DNA of 64,000 nucleotides from Rubrobacter taiwanensis (GCF_004337705.1 NZ_SKBU01000007.1:1-64000); one strand, 5' to 3'; positions 8,691 through 17,329 are shown, counted from the stretch's first letter. A program made the numbers and translations. The notes: a model not told the origin generated them from the letters alone.

Positions 8691-8719
8691 TTGTAATCGT
8701 TTACGTAAACGATTACACT
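8691..8719 (+). promoter_or_regulatory. Promoter of the ribose operon, overlapping the operator
   Basis: TTGTAA at 8691-8696, a 17-bp spacer and TACACT at 8714-8719 form a plausible sigma70-type promoter. Transcription would start about 14 bases before the lacI TTG codon at 8740, which follows AGGAGGAGC. The whole promoter is covered by the palindrome at 8692-8717. Confidence 0.6.
8692..8717. promoter_or_regulatory. LacI/RbsR-type operator, perfect 26-bp palindrome
   Basis: The half-site TGTAATCGTTTAC is followed directly by its exact reverse complement. The core, with central CG flanked by TTTA/TAAA and outer half-sites, fits LacI/GalR-family operators, which carry a central CpG. It lies just upstream of a LacI-family gene and covers its promoter, so autoregulation and control of rbsACBKD are the likely roles. 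It may also affect the divergent ADP-ribosylglycohydrolase gene. Confidence 0.8.
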
Positions 8720-8739
8720 AGGATACAGGAGGAGCTGGT

Positions 8740-9741
8740 TTGAGCACGATCAAGGACGTGGCCCGGGAGGCGGGGGTATCTACGGCGACGGTATCGCGGG
8801 TGATGAGCGGCAGCGGCCGGGTGAGCGAGCGGATGCGCGAGCGGGTTTTGGCGGCGGCCGACCGGCTTGGGTACCGGCCGAATGCGATGGCCCGGTCTCT
8901 GCGGAGCGAGACGACGCGGACGCTGGGGCTCGTGGTCTCCAACGTGCTCAACCCCTTCTTCACGGCGGTGGCGCGGGCTGTGGAGGACGCTGCTCACGAG
9001 CGGGGGTACAGCCTCATTCTGGGGAACGCTGACGAGGACCCGGAGAAGGAGGAGCTGTATCTGAATGTGCTTCTGGAGCGGCGGGTGGACGGTCTTATCG
9101 TGAGTCCGGCGCGGGCTGAGTCGCCGTATCTGGCGGAGGTTGTGGAGGAGGGCGTTCCGGTCGTGTTCGTGGACCGGCACATCGAGGGGATAGGTGCTCC
9201 GGTGGTGCGCGCGGACGGCCGGCGGGCGGTGGGGGAGCTGGTGGAGTATCTGGTAGGGCTTGGGCACCGGGAGCTGGCGGTGATCTCTGGGCCGCCGGAG
9301 GTCGTGTCGGGCCGGGAGCGGTTGGAGGCGTTTGTGGGTGCGGCGCAGCAGCGCGGCGTGCCGGTGATGGAGGAGCGCGTCCGGGTGGGGGACTTCCGCC
9401 GGGCGAGCGGTGCGGTGGCGATGCGGGAGCTGCTGGCGTTGAGGGAGAGGCCGACGGCGGTCTTCGTTGCGAACAACCTGATGGCGCTCGGCGCGCTGCG
9501 TGAGGTCCGGCGCGCCGGGCTGAAGGTCCCGGAGGACATCTCGCTGGCCAGCTTCGACGACGTGAGCTGGTTCGAGCTGGTGGAGCCGCCGGTTACCGCG
9601 ATCTCACAGCCCACCGGCGAGCTCGGCGCTGCGGCGGCCCGGATGCTGCTGGAGATGGTCGAGGAGGGGCGCCGGCCCCGGTCGCTGATTATGGATGCTG
9701 AGCTGGTGGTGCGGGACTCGTGCGGGAGGCCGGGGCGGTGA
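8740..9741 (+). CDS. rbsR: LacI family transcriptional regulator, probable ribose operon repressor
   Basis: A 333-residue LacI/GalR regulator. Residues 1-50 form the helix-turn-helix and hinge (TIKDVAREAGVSTATVSRVM, then LGYRPNAMARSLR), followed by a periplasmic-binding-protein-like effector domain. The start is TTG after AGGAGGAGC. It is the first gene of an operon with a full D-ribose ABC transporter, ribokinase and pyranase, so ribose is the inferred inducer. Its stop overlaps the rbsA GTG start by 4 bp (GTGA). The promoter-overlapping palindrome upstream is the expected binding site. Confidence 0.88.
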   Translation: MSTIKDVAREAGVSTATVSRVMSGSGRVSERMRERVLAAADRLGYRPNAMARSLRSETTRTLGLVVSNVLNPFFTAVARAVEDAAHERGYSLILGNADEDPEKEELYLNVLLERRVDGLIVSPARAESPYLAEVVEEGVPVVFVDRHIEGIGAPVVRADGRRAVGELVEYLVGLGHRELAVISGPPEVVSGRERLEAFVGAAQQRGVPVMEERVRVGDFRRASGAVAMRELLALRERPTAVFVANNLMALGALREVRRAGLKVPEDISLASFDDVSWFELVEPPVTAISQPTGELGAAAARMLLEMVEEGRRPRSLIMDAELVVRDSCGRPGR

Positions 9742-11237
9742 GCGAGGAGCTGCTGGAGATGCGGGGCATCACCAAGCGCTTCCCGGGCGTGGTGGCGCTG
9801 GATAAGGTGGACTTCAAGTTGCGGGCGGGCGAGGTGCACGTGCTGCTCGGTGAGAACGGGGCCGGCAAGAGCACGCTCGTCAAGATCCTCTCCGGGGCGT
9901 ACCGGCCGGACGAGGGCGAGATCCTGCGCGGTGGCGTGCCGGTGGAGATAGACTCCGCCGAGGACGCGCAGAAGTTGGGTATCTCTACCATCTACCAAGA
10001 GTTCAACCTGATCCCGGAGCTCAGCGTGGCCGAGAACATCCTGCTCGGGCGCCAGCCGCGGCGGTTCGGGATCGTGGACCGGCGCAGGATGTTGCAGCGG
10101 GCGCAGGAAGTGCTGGACGAGATGCGCGTCAAGGTGGACCCGCGGGCGCTCGTCTCCGAGCTCGGGGTGGCGCAGCGGCAGATGGTCGAGATCGCCAAGG
10201 CACTGAGCCTGGAGTCCGAGATCCTCATCTTAGACGAGCCGACGGCCGTGCTCTCCGGGCAGGAGATAGAGCGGCTGTTCGAGATCATCCGGGCGTTCAG
10301 GGACGAGGGCGTCGGGATCATCTACATCTCGCACCACCTGGAGGAGGTAGCCGGGATCGGGGACCGAGTGACGGTGCTGCGCGACGGGAGAGTCGCGGGG
10401 CACCTACCCGCGGATGCGAGCCGCGAAGAGATGGTACGCCTGATGGTCGGGCGCGAGATCGAGAACCAGTACCCCCGCCGCCGGAGCGCGGCGGGCGAGG
10501 TGCTGCTGGAGGTGAGGAACCTCTCGCGGGCGGGGGTGTTGCGGGACATCTCGTTCCAGGTGCGCGCCGGGGAGGTGGTCGGGGTAGCCGGGCTCGTTGG
10601 GGCCGGGCGCACGGAGCTGGCACGCGCCATCTTCGGCGCCGATCCTGTGGACTCCGGCGAGATCTTGGTCGGGGAGCGGAAGATGGAGCCGGGAGACATC
10701 CGGGAGGCCCGCAGGAAGGGCATCGGGTTCATTCCTGAGGACCGGCAGGGGCAGGGGCTCGTCCCCAGGCTCTCGGTGCTGGAGAACCTGGGGTTGGCGG
10801 CTCTCTCCAGGAGTGTGCGGCTGGGGATGATCCGGCGGGGGGAGCTGCGGCGCAAGGCTCGGGAGATGGTCGAGGGGTTAAACATCCGCACGCCGGGGCT
10901 GGAGCAGGAGGTCCGGTACCTCTCCGGTGGCAACCAGCAGAAGGTGGTTATCGGGAAGTGGCTGCTTGCGGACTCGAAGGTCCTCATCCTGGACGAGCCG
11001 ACTCGCGGGGTGGACGTGGGGGCCAAGGTGGAGATCTACGAGCTTATCAACCGCCTTACCGACGAGGGCGCCGCCGTGCTCATGATCTCCAGCGACCTCC
11101 CAGAGGTGCTCGGTATGAGCGACCGCATCCTGGTGATGAGCCAGGGGCGCATCACGGGCGAGCTGCCGGCCAGGGAGGCGACGCAGGAGCGGGTGATGGA
11201 GCTGGCGACGCCGGAGAGCGAGGTTGTCGTTGAGTAG
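9738..11237 (+). CDS. rbsA: Ribose ABC transporter ATP-binding protein
   Basis: A 499-residue fused double ATPase of the carbohydrate uptake class CUT2. The first half has Walker A GENGAGKST near residue 38 and Walker B LILDEPTAVLS. The second half has the usual degenerate P-loop GLVGAGRTELA, signature YLSGGNQQKV and LILDEPTRGVDVG. I chose GTG 9738, which overlaps the lacI TGA and follows GGGAGG; a GTG at 9720 is the alternative. It energises import through RbsC and overlaps rbsC by 14 bp. Confidence 0.93.
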   Translation: MSEELLEMRGITKRFPGVVALDKVDFKLRAGEVHVLLGENGAGKSTLVKILSGAYRPDEGEILRGGVPVEIDSAEDAQKLGISTIYQEFNLIPELSVAENILLGRQPRRFGIVDRRRMLQRAQEVLDEMRVKVDPRALVSELGVAQRQMVEIAKALSLESEILILDEPTAVLSGQEIERLFEIIRAFRDEGVGIIYISHHLEEVAGIGDRVTVLRDGRVAGHLPADASREEMVRLMVGREIENQYPRRRSAAGEVLLEVRNLSRAGVLRDISFQVRAGEVVGVAGLVGAGRTELARAIFGADPVDSGEILVGERKMEPGDIREARRKGIGFIPEDRQGQGLVPRLSVLENLGLAALSRSVRLGMIRRGELRRKAREMVEGLNIRTPGLEQEVRYLSGGNQQKVVIGKWLLADSKVLILDEPTRGVDVGAKVEIYELINRLTDEGAAVLMISSDLPEVLGMSDRILVMSQGRITGELPAREATQERVMELATPESEVVVE

Positions 11238-12180
11238 GCCGAGCTTCAGAGAGCTCCTGAGCCGCAGCGGGCCGCTCGGCGGGCTGGTGCTCCTGTGCGC
11301 GGTGATGGCGTTCCTCTCCCCGATCTTCCTGACCTTCACCAACCTTTTCAACGTCGGAACCCAGATAGCGGTCATTGCGATCCTGGCCTTCGGGGTCACC
11401 TTCGTTATCATCTCGGGCGGCATAGATCTCTCGGTGGGGAGCGTGCTGGCGCTGGCCGGGATCGTGTTCGGTTGGGCGGCGGTGTCGGCTGGACTGCCGC
11501 TGCCGCTGGCCGTTGCGGCCGGGCTCGGCGCGGGGGCGCTGGCGGGGCTGGTGAACGGGTTGCTGATCACACTGGGTAACCTGCCGCCGTTCATTGCGAC
11601 GCTGGCGATGCTCAGCGCCGCGCGAGGTCTGGCGCTTGTGATCTCGGGTGGCATCCCGATCAGCGACATCCCCGAGTCCATCCAGTATCTGGGGAGCAGG
11701 GATCTGTTCGGGGTGATCCCGCTGCCGGTGGTGGTCATGGTGGTGATGTGGGTCATCACCGTATTCATCCTGCGCTATACCTACGCCGGACGCTGCATGT
11801 ACGCCATCGGCGGCAACGAGGAGGCCGCCCGGCTCTCCGGCATCAACGTCTTCGTCCAGAAGCTCCTCGTATACACCCTCTCTGGGCTCTACGCCGGGAT
11901 CGCGGGGATACTCACCACGGCGCGGCTGGCCTCAGCGCAGCCGCAGGCCGGGTTCACCTTTGAGCTGGACGCCATCGCGGCGGTCGTGATCGGTGGGGCG
12001 AGTCTCCAGGGCGGGGTGGGCACGGCCTCGGGGACGCTCATCGGGGCGTTTATCCTGGGCGTGCTGCGCAACGGGCTGAACCTGATGAACGTCTCGGCGT
12101 TCTGGCAGCAGGTGGTTATAGGGGTTGTGATCGCCCTGGCGGTCATGACAGATACCTTGCGCCGCAGGCGCAAACGATAG
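11224..12180 (+). CDS. rbsC: Ribose ABC transporter permease
   Basis: A 318-residue CUT2 permease with about eight or nine hydrophobic helices. Characteristic stretches are FVIISGGIDLSVGSVLALAG, the conserved EAARLSGINV cytoplasmic loop that contacts the ATPase, and AVVIGGASLQGGVGTASGTL near the C-terminus. The start is TTG 11224 inside the end of rbsA, preceded by GGAGAGCGAGG; a second TTG lies two codons later. It forms the channel for sugar delivered by RbsB. Confidence 0.93.
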   Translation: MSLSRPSFRELLSRSGPLGGLVLLCAVMAFLSPIFLTFTNLFNVGTQIAVIAILAFGVTFVIISGGIDLSVGSVLALAGIVFGWAAVSAGLPLPLAVAAGLGAGALAGLVNGLLITLGNLPPFIATLAMLSAARGLALVISGGIPISDIPESIQYLGSRDLFGVIPLPVVVMVVMWVITVFILRYTYAGRCMYAIGGNEEAARLSGINVFVQKLLVYTLSGLYAGIAGILTTARLASAQPQAGFTFELDAIAAVVIGGASLQGGVGTASGTLIGAFILGVLRNGLNLMNVSAFWQQVVIGVVIALAVMTDTLRRRRKR

Positions 12181-12193
12181 AAAGGAGATCGCA

Positions 12194-13117
12194 ATGAAAC
12201 GCGTACTCTCGTTATTGGTGGCGCTCACTCTGGCGGTTACGGTCGCCGGGTGCGGCGGAGCTGCGGGTGACGGTGGCGAGGGCACGAGGATAGCGCTCTC
12301 CATCTCCACACTGAACAACCCGTTCTTCGTGACGCTGCGCGACGGGGCGCAGGCGGCGGCGGACGAGGCCGGGGTGGAGCTGATCGTGGCCGACGCCCAG
12401 AACGATGCCTCCCGGCAGCAGAACGACATCCAGAACTTCGTCACCCAGCAGGTGGATGCCATCCTGGTGAACCCGGTGGATTCCGACGCCGTGGTCCCGG
12501 CGGTCGAGGCGGCCAACCAAGCGGACATCCCGGTCCTGGCGCTGGACCGCGGCGCTTCGGGCGGCGAGATCGTAACCACTATCGCCTCGGACAACGTTCA
12601 GGGCGGCCGGCTCGCCGGGGAGGAGCTGATCCGGCTCGTCGAAGAGGGACCGGTCGTTCAGCTCGAAGGCATCCCCGGCACCTCGGCGGCCCGGGACCGG
12701 GGGCAGGGCTTCCGGGAAGCGATAGAGGCCCAGGACGCCGTCGAACTCGTCGCCAGCCAGCCGGCGGACTTCGACCGGAGCGAGGGGCTGAACGTGATGC
12801 AGAACCTGATCCAGGCCAATCCGGACATAAGGGGCGTCTTCGCGCAGAACGACGAGATGGCGCTCGGCGCGGTCCAGGCACTCGGCGACCGCGCGGGGAG
12901 CGAGGTGATCGTGGTCGGCTTCGACGCCATAGAGGACGCGATCGGGGCCATCCGGGAGGGCAGGATGAACGCCACCATCGCCCAGCAGCCGGAGGAGATG
13001 GGGCGTCTCGGCGTCGAGAATGCTATAAAGGCCATCGAAGGGGAGCGAGTCCCGGAGGAGATCCCCGTCGAGGTTAAGCTGGTAACGCAGGAGAACGTGG
13101 AGGAGTTCGCGGAGTAG
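12194..13117 (+). CDS. rbsB: Ribose ABC transporter substrate-binding lipoprotein
   Basis: A 307-residue periplasmic-binding-protein fold (type 1) protein anchored as a lipoprotein: signal peptide MKRVLSLLVALTLAVTVAGC with the lipobox Cys at residue 20. The mature part starts with ISTLNNPFFVTLRDGAQAAA, and contains AQNDASRQQNDIQNFVTQ and VGFDAIEDAIGAIREGRMNA, all typical of RbsB. The ATG follows AAAGGAGATCGCA. It binds the sugar outside the membrane and delivers it to RbsC. Confidence 0.93.
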   Translation: MKRVLSLLVALTLAVTVAGCGGAAGDGGEGTRIALSISTLNNPFFVTLRDGAQAAADEAGVELIVADAQNDASRQQNDIQNFVTQQVDAILVNPVDSDAVVPAVEAANQADIPVLALDRGASGGEIVTTIASDNVQGGRLAGEELIRLVEEGPVVQLEGIPGTSAARDRGQGFREAIEAQDAVELVASQPADFDRSEGLNVMQNLIQANPDIRGVFAQNDEMALGAVQALGDRAGSEVIVVGFDAIEDAIGAIREGRMNATIAQQPEEMGRLGVENAIKAIEGERVPEEIPVEVKLVTQENVEEFAE

Positions 13118-13121
13118 CGGC

Positions 13122-14027
13122 TTGGCGGAGGTCTTCGTAGCAGGCTCCATAAACCAGGACTTCGTGCTCCGGGTGGAGCGCCGCCCGCAACCCGGCGAGA
13201 CGGTCACCGGCGCCGAGCTCTCCACCCTCCCCGGCGGCAAGGGGGCTAACCAGGCCACGGCCGCAGCCCGCCTGGGGGCCTCGGTCGCGATGCTGGGCCG
13301 GGTCGGGGAGGACTCTTTAGGCGAGGCCATGCTCCGTAACCTGCGCGAGAAGGGCGTGGACTCAAGCCGGGTGGAGGCCATCCCGGGTATATCCACCGGA
13401 GCGGCGTTCATCACCGTGACCCCGGACGGGGAGAACGCCATCGTGGTCTCGCCGGGGGCGAATCACCGCCTGATGCCGGAGGATGTGAGCGCGGCCGCGC
13501 AGGACATCCGGGCCGCGAGGGTGCTGGTGGCCCAGATGGAGCTGCCCGTCGAGACGGTAGCGCGGGCGGCGGAGGTCGCCGCCTCCGGCGGGACGCGTTT
13601 CGTGCTGAACCTGGCCCCGATGCGCGAGGTCCCGGACGGGCTGCTGGAGATCCCAGACCCCCTGGTCGTCAACGAGCACGAGGCCGCGTTCCTGCTCGGT
13701 ACGGAAGTCGAGCCGGTAGAGGATGCGCGGGAAGCCGCCGGGAAGCTGCTGGAGCTGGGACCGCGCTCGGCCGTGATCACGCTCGGGGCCGCCGGGGCGG
13801 TCTTCGCGGGCGGCGGGAAGACCGGCCACTTCCCGGCTCCGGAGGTGGAGGTGGTGGATACCACGGGCGCGGGGGATGCGTTCGTGGGGGCGCTCGCCGT
13901 GAAGCTGGCCCGGGGAGACGCTTTGGGCGACGCCGTCTCCTACGCGGTGCGGGCCGGCTCGGCGGCGGTCACGAAGCCCGGAGCGCAGGGCTCGCTCCCC
14001 ACGCCGGAGGTCGTGGAGCGGTTGTGA
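13122..14027 (+). CDS. rbsK: Ribokinase
   Basis: A 301-residue PfkB-family kinase that phosphorylates D-ribose to ribose 5-phosphate. It shows the N-terminal GSINQDFVLRVERRPQPGET segment, the substrate-binding LPGGKGANQATAAARLG and the anion-hole/catalytic motif DTTGAGDAFVGAL with the base Asp near residue 251. It starts with TTG, four bases after the rbsB stop. The stop overlaps the rbsD start (GTGA). Position inside the ribose operon supports the ribose specificity. Confidence 0.93.
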   Translation: MAEVFVAGSINQDFVLRVERRPQPGETVTGAELSTLPGGKGANQATAAARLGASVAMLGRVGEDSLGEAMLRNLREKGVDSSRVEAIPGISTGAAFITVTPDGENAIVVSPGANHRLMPEDVSAAAQDIRAARVLVAQMELPVETVARAAEVAASGGTRFVLNLAPMREVPDGLLEIPDPLVVNEHEAAFLLGTEVEPVEDAREAAGKLLELGPRSAVITLGAAGAVFAGGGKTGHFPAPEVEVVDTTGAGDAFVGALAVKLARGDALGDAVSYAVRAGSAAVTKPGAQGSLPTPEVVERL

Positions 14028-14413
14028 GAAAGGGGGGCATCCTGAACGCACAGCTCGCCGGCGCGCTGGCCCGGCTGGGCCACACGGACCTCGTGGTAGT
14101 CTGCGACTGCGGGCTGCCGGTCCCGGACGGTCCGGAGGTGGTGGATCTCGCCTTCAGGTTCGGCACTCTCTCCTTCGAGGAGGTTCTCAGAGGGCTCCTG
14201 GGCGAGCTGGTCGTCGAGCGGGCGACGGCCGCGCTGGAGGTCAGGGAGGCCAACCCCGGCTGTTACCGGCTGCTAAAGAGCGAGCTGGGGGGCTTGGATC
14301 TCATCCCGCACGAGCAGCTGAAGCTCCTGGTAAGGGAGGCGAAGCTGGTGGTGAGGACGGGCGAGGCGCGGCCGTACGCGAACGTTATCCTGCGCTGCGG
14401 CGTGCCCTTTTAG
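14024..14413 (+). CDS. rbsD: D-ribose pyranase
   Basis: A 129-residue RbsD/FucU-fold protein converting beta-pyranose to beta-furanose ribose, the form ribokinase uses. The start MRKGGILNAQL and His20 in RLGHTD match RbsD (catalytic His20), and the C-terminal YANVILRCGVPF is the second family motif. GTG start overlapping the ribokinase stop. Last gene of the operon; in Escherichia coli rbsD comes first. I see no convincing intrinsic terminator in the 69-bp gap that follows. Confidence 0.93.
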   Translation: MRKGGILNAQLAGALARLGHTDLVVVCDCGLPVPDGPEVVDLAFRFGTLSFEEVLRGLLGELVVERATAALEVREANPGCYRLLKSELGGLDLIPHEQLKLLVREAKLVVRTGEARPYANVILRCGVPF

Positions 14414-14482
14414 CCGGCGGTCCCGGCGGGTAGGTTAACCAGGCAGGCGGTTCTCAGAGCAGGTTTTCAGGAGGGAGCTTCT

Positions 14483-15430
14483 ATGCGCGCGATGGTGATT
14501 GCGGACTTCGGAGGGCCGGAGGTCTTCGAGCAGCGGGACGTCGAGCGTCCCGAGCCCGGGCCGGGCGAGGTCCTGGTGCGGGTTGTCGCCTCCGGGACGA
14601 ACCCGGTGGACGCCAAGATCCGGGCCGGAGCCATCCCGGTCGTGGAGCCGCCCGCCGTGATCGGCTACGACGTTTCCGGGGTTGTGGAGGAGGCGGGGCC
14701 TGGGGTGGACGACCTCCGGCCGGGCGACGAGGTCTACTTCACGCCCGAGATCTTCGGCAACCCGCACGGCAGCTACGCCGAGTACGTGGTCGCTCCGGCG
14801 AGCATCGTGGCGCTCAAGCCCGCCGGCCTGAGCCACGTGGAGGCCGCGGCGGTTCCTCTGGCGGGCGGTACGGCGTACGAGGCCCTGATCCGGCGTCTTG
14901 AGGTACGGCCCGGCGAGACGGTGCTCATTCACGGCGGGGCCGGGGGCGTCGGATCGTTCGCCGTCCAGATAGCGAAGGCCGCCGGGGCGTATGTGATCGC
15001 GACCGCCGGACCTTCCAACCAGGAGACTTTGGGCGAACTCGGGGCAGATGTGGCGGTAGACTACCGGAGCCAGGACTTCTCGGAGGCCGCGCTGCAGGAG
15101 ACCGGCGGCGAGGGGGTAGACGCCGTCTTCGACGCGGTCGGCGGACAGCTCGTGAGAAGCCTGGAGGCGACGCGGCCGTTCGGGCGGCTGGCGAGCATCC
15201 TGCCGATCCAGGGAGACCTCACCCACGCCTATCTCAACAACCAGACCATTTACGGCGTCTTCCTGACCCGCGAGCGCCGGCGGCTGGAGGAACTGACGCG
15301 GCTCATCGAGCAGGGCAAGATGCTGCCTCTGGTGGATGAGGTGCTGCCGTTGGAGCACGTTAGCAGGGCTCACGAGCGGCTGGACTCCGGACACGGCCGC
15401 GGTAAGGTCGTGCTGGAAGTGTCCGGGTAG
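14483..15430 (+). CDS. NADP-dependent quinone oxidoreductase-like MDR protein
   Basis: A 315-residue medium-chain dehydrogenase/reductase without the catalytic zinc ligands, resembling quinone oxidoreductases. An N-terminal GroES-like domain (VVASGTNPVDAKIRAG, VIGYDVSGVVEEAG) is followed by a Rossmann domain with HGGAGGVGSFAVQIAKAAGA near residue 150. The ATG follows GGAGGGAGCTTCT. Likely reduces quinones or enones with NADPH; the physiological substrate is unknown. It stands alone between the ribose operon and the LCP gene. Confidence 0.88.
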   Translation: MRAMVIADFGGPEVFEQRDVERPEPGPGEVLVRVVASGTNPVDAKIRAGAIPVVEPPAVIGYDVSGVVEEAGPGVDDLRPGDEVYFTPEIFGNPHGSYAEYVVAPASIVALKPAGLSHVEAAAVPLAGGTAYEALIRRLEVRPGETVLIHGGAGGVGSFAVQIAKAAGAYVIATAGPSNQETLGELGADVAVDYRSQDFSEAALQETGGEGVDAVFDAVGGQLVRSLEATRPFGRLASILPIQGDLTHAYLNNQTIYGVFLTRERRRLEELTRLIEQGKMLPLVDEVLPLEHVSRAHERLDSGHGRGKVVLEVSG

Positions 15431-15522
15431 GGAGACTGCAAAGCGCCCGGATCGTGAGGTATATTAGATGAACTTGAGGAGGCCGGAGCGGGCTCCGGCG
15501 CGAGGCCGTCTTGGAGAGGAGC

Positions 15523-16542
15523 ATGCAGAGATCCGGGACAGAAGAGGCGCGCTCTTCCGGGGAGAAACCGGAAGAGCGGCGCGGGCGGTGGTGGCGCTGG
15601 GGGCTCCTCTCGGCGCTCGGCGTCCTCGCGGTAATCGCCGGTGCTCTGGCCGGATTCATGGCGGCCGGCTCCCCGAACACCGGCGGTACCAACCCGATCG
15701 CCGAGATCGTCGGCGGCGACTCGCCCGGCATGTTCATAAGCCGCGAGCCCCAGTATCTGCTCTTCCTCGGGGCCGATGATGAGATGAACGAGCCCGAAGA
15801 GGCTTCGCGCTCCGACACAATAATCCTGATCCGCATCGCGGGGGAGGGTATATCCATGCTCTCCATCCCGCGGGACACGCGGGTCCACATCCCCGGCTAC
15901 GGATATGACAAGATCAACCACGCCTTCGCCTACGGCGGGCCCGAGCTCATGCTCCGGACCGTCTCCGGGTTTACCGGCATAGAGGTGGAGGACTACGCCA
16001 TCGCCAACTTCGAGGGGTTGCGGGAGGTGGTCGAGGCGATGGGCGGGGTAAGGGTCAACGTTCCCGTGGAGGTCGAGAAGCGCGCCTACCCCGGCGGCCC
16101 GATGATAAGGCTGGAGCCCGGCATCCAGACCCTCAACGGGGAGCAGGCCCTGGCCTACCTGCGCTGGCGGGCCGACTCCCAGGGCGACATCGGGCGCGTC
16201 AAGCGCCAGCAGGACTTCGTTTTCCGCGTCTTCAATCAGGCGTTCTCCCGCGAGAATATAGACCGCCTGCCGGAGGTAGAGGAGGCCGCGCTCAGCAACG
16301 TCGAGACTAACATGACGCGCAACGAGCTCATAGCGCTCGGTGCCCGGGTCAAGGCGCTCAGGGAAGAGGATGGCAGGATAAAGATCGAGGCCGGAACCGT
16401 CCCCGGCCACGAGCAGACGCTCTACTCGGAGCCGGCCGGGATGTACCTGAGCTTCTGGGTCCCGGATATGGTGGAGTTCCAGCAGGTCTTGAGCGAGACG
16501 GTCAAGCCGCCGGAGGAGCCTGAGGCGGCGAGCGGCGGTTAG
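15523..16542 (+). CDS. LytR-CpsA-Psr (LCP) family cell wall polymer ligase
   Basis: A 339-residue LCP protein: charged cytoplasmic N-terminus, one membrane helix at about residues 25-46 (WGLLSALGVLAVIAGALAG), then the extracellular LCP domain with SDTIILIRI, SIPRDTRVHIPGYGYDKINHA and LNGEQALAYLRWRADSQGDI. The conserved Arg and Asp residues that bind polyprenyl pyrophosphate are present. Such enzymes attach glycopolymers to peptidoglycan. Start: ATG 15523 with GGAGAGGAG close upstream; TTG 15511 is possible. The leader contains an AT-rich TATATT (15460-15465) and a palindrome (15482-15499). Confidence 0.88.
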   Translation: MQRSGTEEARSSGEKPEERRGRWWRWGLLSALGVLAVIAGALAGFMAAGSPNTGGTNPIAEIVGGDSPGMFISREPQYLLFLGADDEMNEPEEASRSDTIILIRIAGEGISMLSIPRDTRVHIPGYGYDKINHAFAYGGPELMLRTVSGFTGIEVEDYAIANFEGLREVVEAMGGVRVNVPVEVEKRAYPGGPMIRLEPGIQTLNGEQALAYLRWRADSQGDIGRVKRQQDFVFRVFNQAFSRENIDRLPEVEEAALSNVETNMTRNELIALGARVKALREEDGRIKIEAGTVPGHEQTLYSEPAGMYLSFWVPDMVEFQQVLSETVKPPEEPEAASGG

Positions 16543-16753
16543 TGCCCGCACCTCTTCTGTGGCGACCGCCGGCGAAGCTGAGCACGATCACACCGGGCGT
16601 TATGAAGAGGGCGGTGAAGATCACGTAGGGAGATTTGGCTCCCGGTCAGCCCGTAGGCGCGCCCGGGCCGCCCCGGCAGGCGGCCCGGCTGCGATTGCTG
16701 TCCGGCTGTGGCCTTGAGAGTGCGTACCGGGCCGAGTAGCCACCCTCCAGGCT
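16543..16753. other. Intergenic region between convergent LCP and OsmC genes
   Basis: This 211-bp gap holds a strong GC hairpin (16663-16688) and, on the minus strand at about 16549-16640, a short open stretch encoding a hydrophobic segment (VIFTALFITPGVIVLSFAGG followed by RHRR). That stretch has a GTG but no good ribosome binding site and follows directly after an in-frame stop, so I do not call it a gene. It could be a decayed membrane-protein fragment. Confidence 0.4.
16663..16688. terminator. GC hairpin between convergent genes, possible bidirectional terminator
   Basis: CCGGGCCGCC, a six-base loop and GGCGGCCCGG form a perfect 10-bp stem. It lies between the LCP stop (16542) and the OsmC stop (16754), where transcripts from both sides end. 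There is no T-tract on either side, so it would not be a classical intrinsic terminator. Confidence 0.5.
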
Positions 16754-17197
16754 TTAGCTCTCCAGAGACGCTTCGAGCCGGATGTCCACGTTGCCGCGCA
16801 GGGCGTTTGAGACCGGACAGCCCTGCTCGGCCTCCTCGGCGGCTGAGCGGAAGTCCTCGGCCGTGATTCCTGGCACCCGCCCCCGCACGCTGAGGTCCAC
16901 GCGCGATATCTTCACTCCGTCCGGGATCTCGTCCAGCGCGCAGACCGCGCTCACCTCCAGCCGCTCCGGCGGGGTCTCCCGGCCCTCCAGCACGTGTGAG
17001 AGGGCCATGGCGTAGCACCCGGCGTGGGCTGCGGCTATCAGTTCCTCGGGGGAGGTCTTGCCGTCGGGACGCTCGGTGCGGGCCGGCCAGCTTACGGGCA
17101 GCTCTCCCAGCGCGCCACTGCCCCCGGTGAGACGCCCGGTGCCGCGGGCGAGACCGCCCTCCCATACCACCTCTGCTCTGCGTTCCGCCAGCGCCAT
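16754..17197 (-). CDS. OsmC/Ohr family peroxiredoxin
   Basis: A 147-residue OsmC-fold thiol peroxidase that would detoxify organic hydroperoxides. The two redox cysteines are seen: Cys61 in AHAGCYAMALSH and Cys127 in EQGCPVSNALRG. Other family features are GKTSPEELIAAAHAG and the Glu-rich stretch before the second Cys. The ATG follows AAAGGAGGCGAAT, an excellent ribosome binding site. The wording favours the OsmC branch over Ohr. Divergent from the NlpC/P60 gene at 17368. Confidence 0.9.
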   Translation of the reverse strand: MALAERRAEVVWEGGLARGTGRLTGGSGALGELPVSWPARTERPDGKTSPEELIAAAHAGCYAMALSHVLEGRETPPERLEVSAVCALDEIPDGVKISRVDLSVRGRVPGITAEDFRSAAEEAEQGCPVSNALRGNVDIRLEASLES

Positions 17198-17257
17198 ATT
17201 CGCCTCCTTTCGTCGAACACTGCGAGAAGATACTACCAGAGGTCTCCCGGCTCCACG

Positions 17258-17276
17258 GAAATTGTGAAAAAATTTC
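17258..17276. promoter_or_regulatory. AT-rich dyad in the OsmC / NlpC-P60 divergent region
   Basis: GAAATT, seven bases and AATTTC form an inverted repeat in an unusually AT-rich island of this GC-rich sequence. It lies 61 bp upstream of the OsmC start. It could be a peroxide-responsive regulator site or a promoter element; no regulator is identified. Confidence 0.3.
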
Positions 17277-17307
17277 AGAATTCTCTAAAGTTTCGTTACG
17301 CGAGGCC

Positions 17308-17329
17308 CAATAAACGTCTATATTTATTG
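17308..17329. promoter_or_regulatory. AT-rich dyad upstream of the NlpC/P60 gene
   Basis: CAATAAA, an eight-base spacer and TTTATTG form a 7-bp inverted repeat 39 bp before the TTG start at 17368. TATATT at 17319-17324 inside it could be a -10 element. Either a promoter/operator or the leader hairpin of the NlpC/P60 transcript. Confidence 0.35.

Noticed and set aside
14414-14482. Intrinsic terminator after rbsD
   Set aside because: The CCGGCGG/CCCGGCGGG stretch does not form a clean stem and no T-tract follows.
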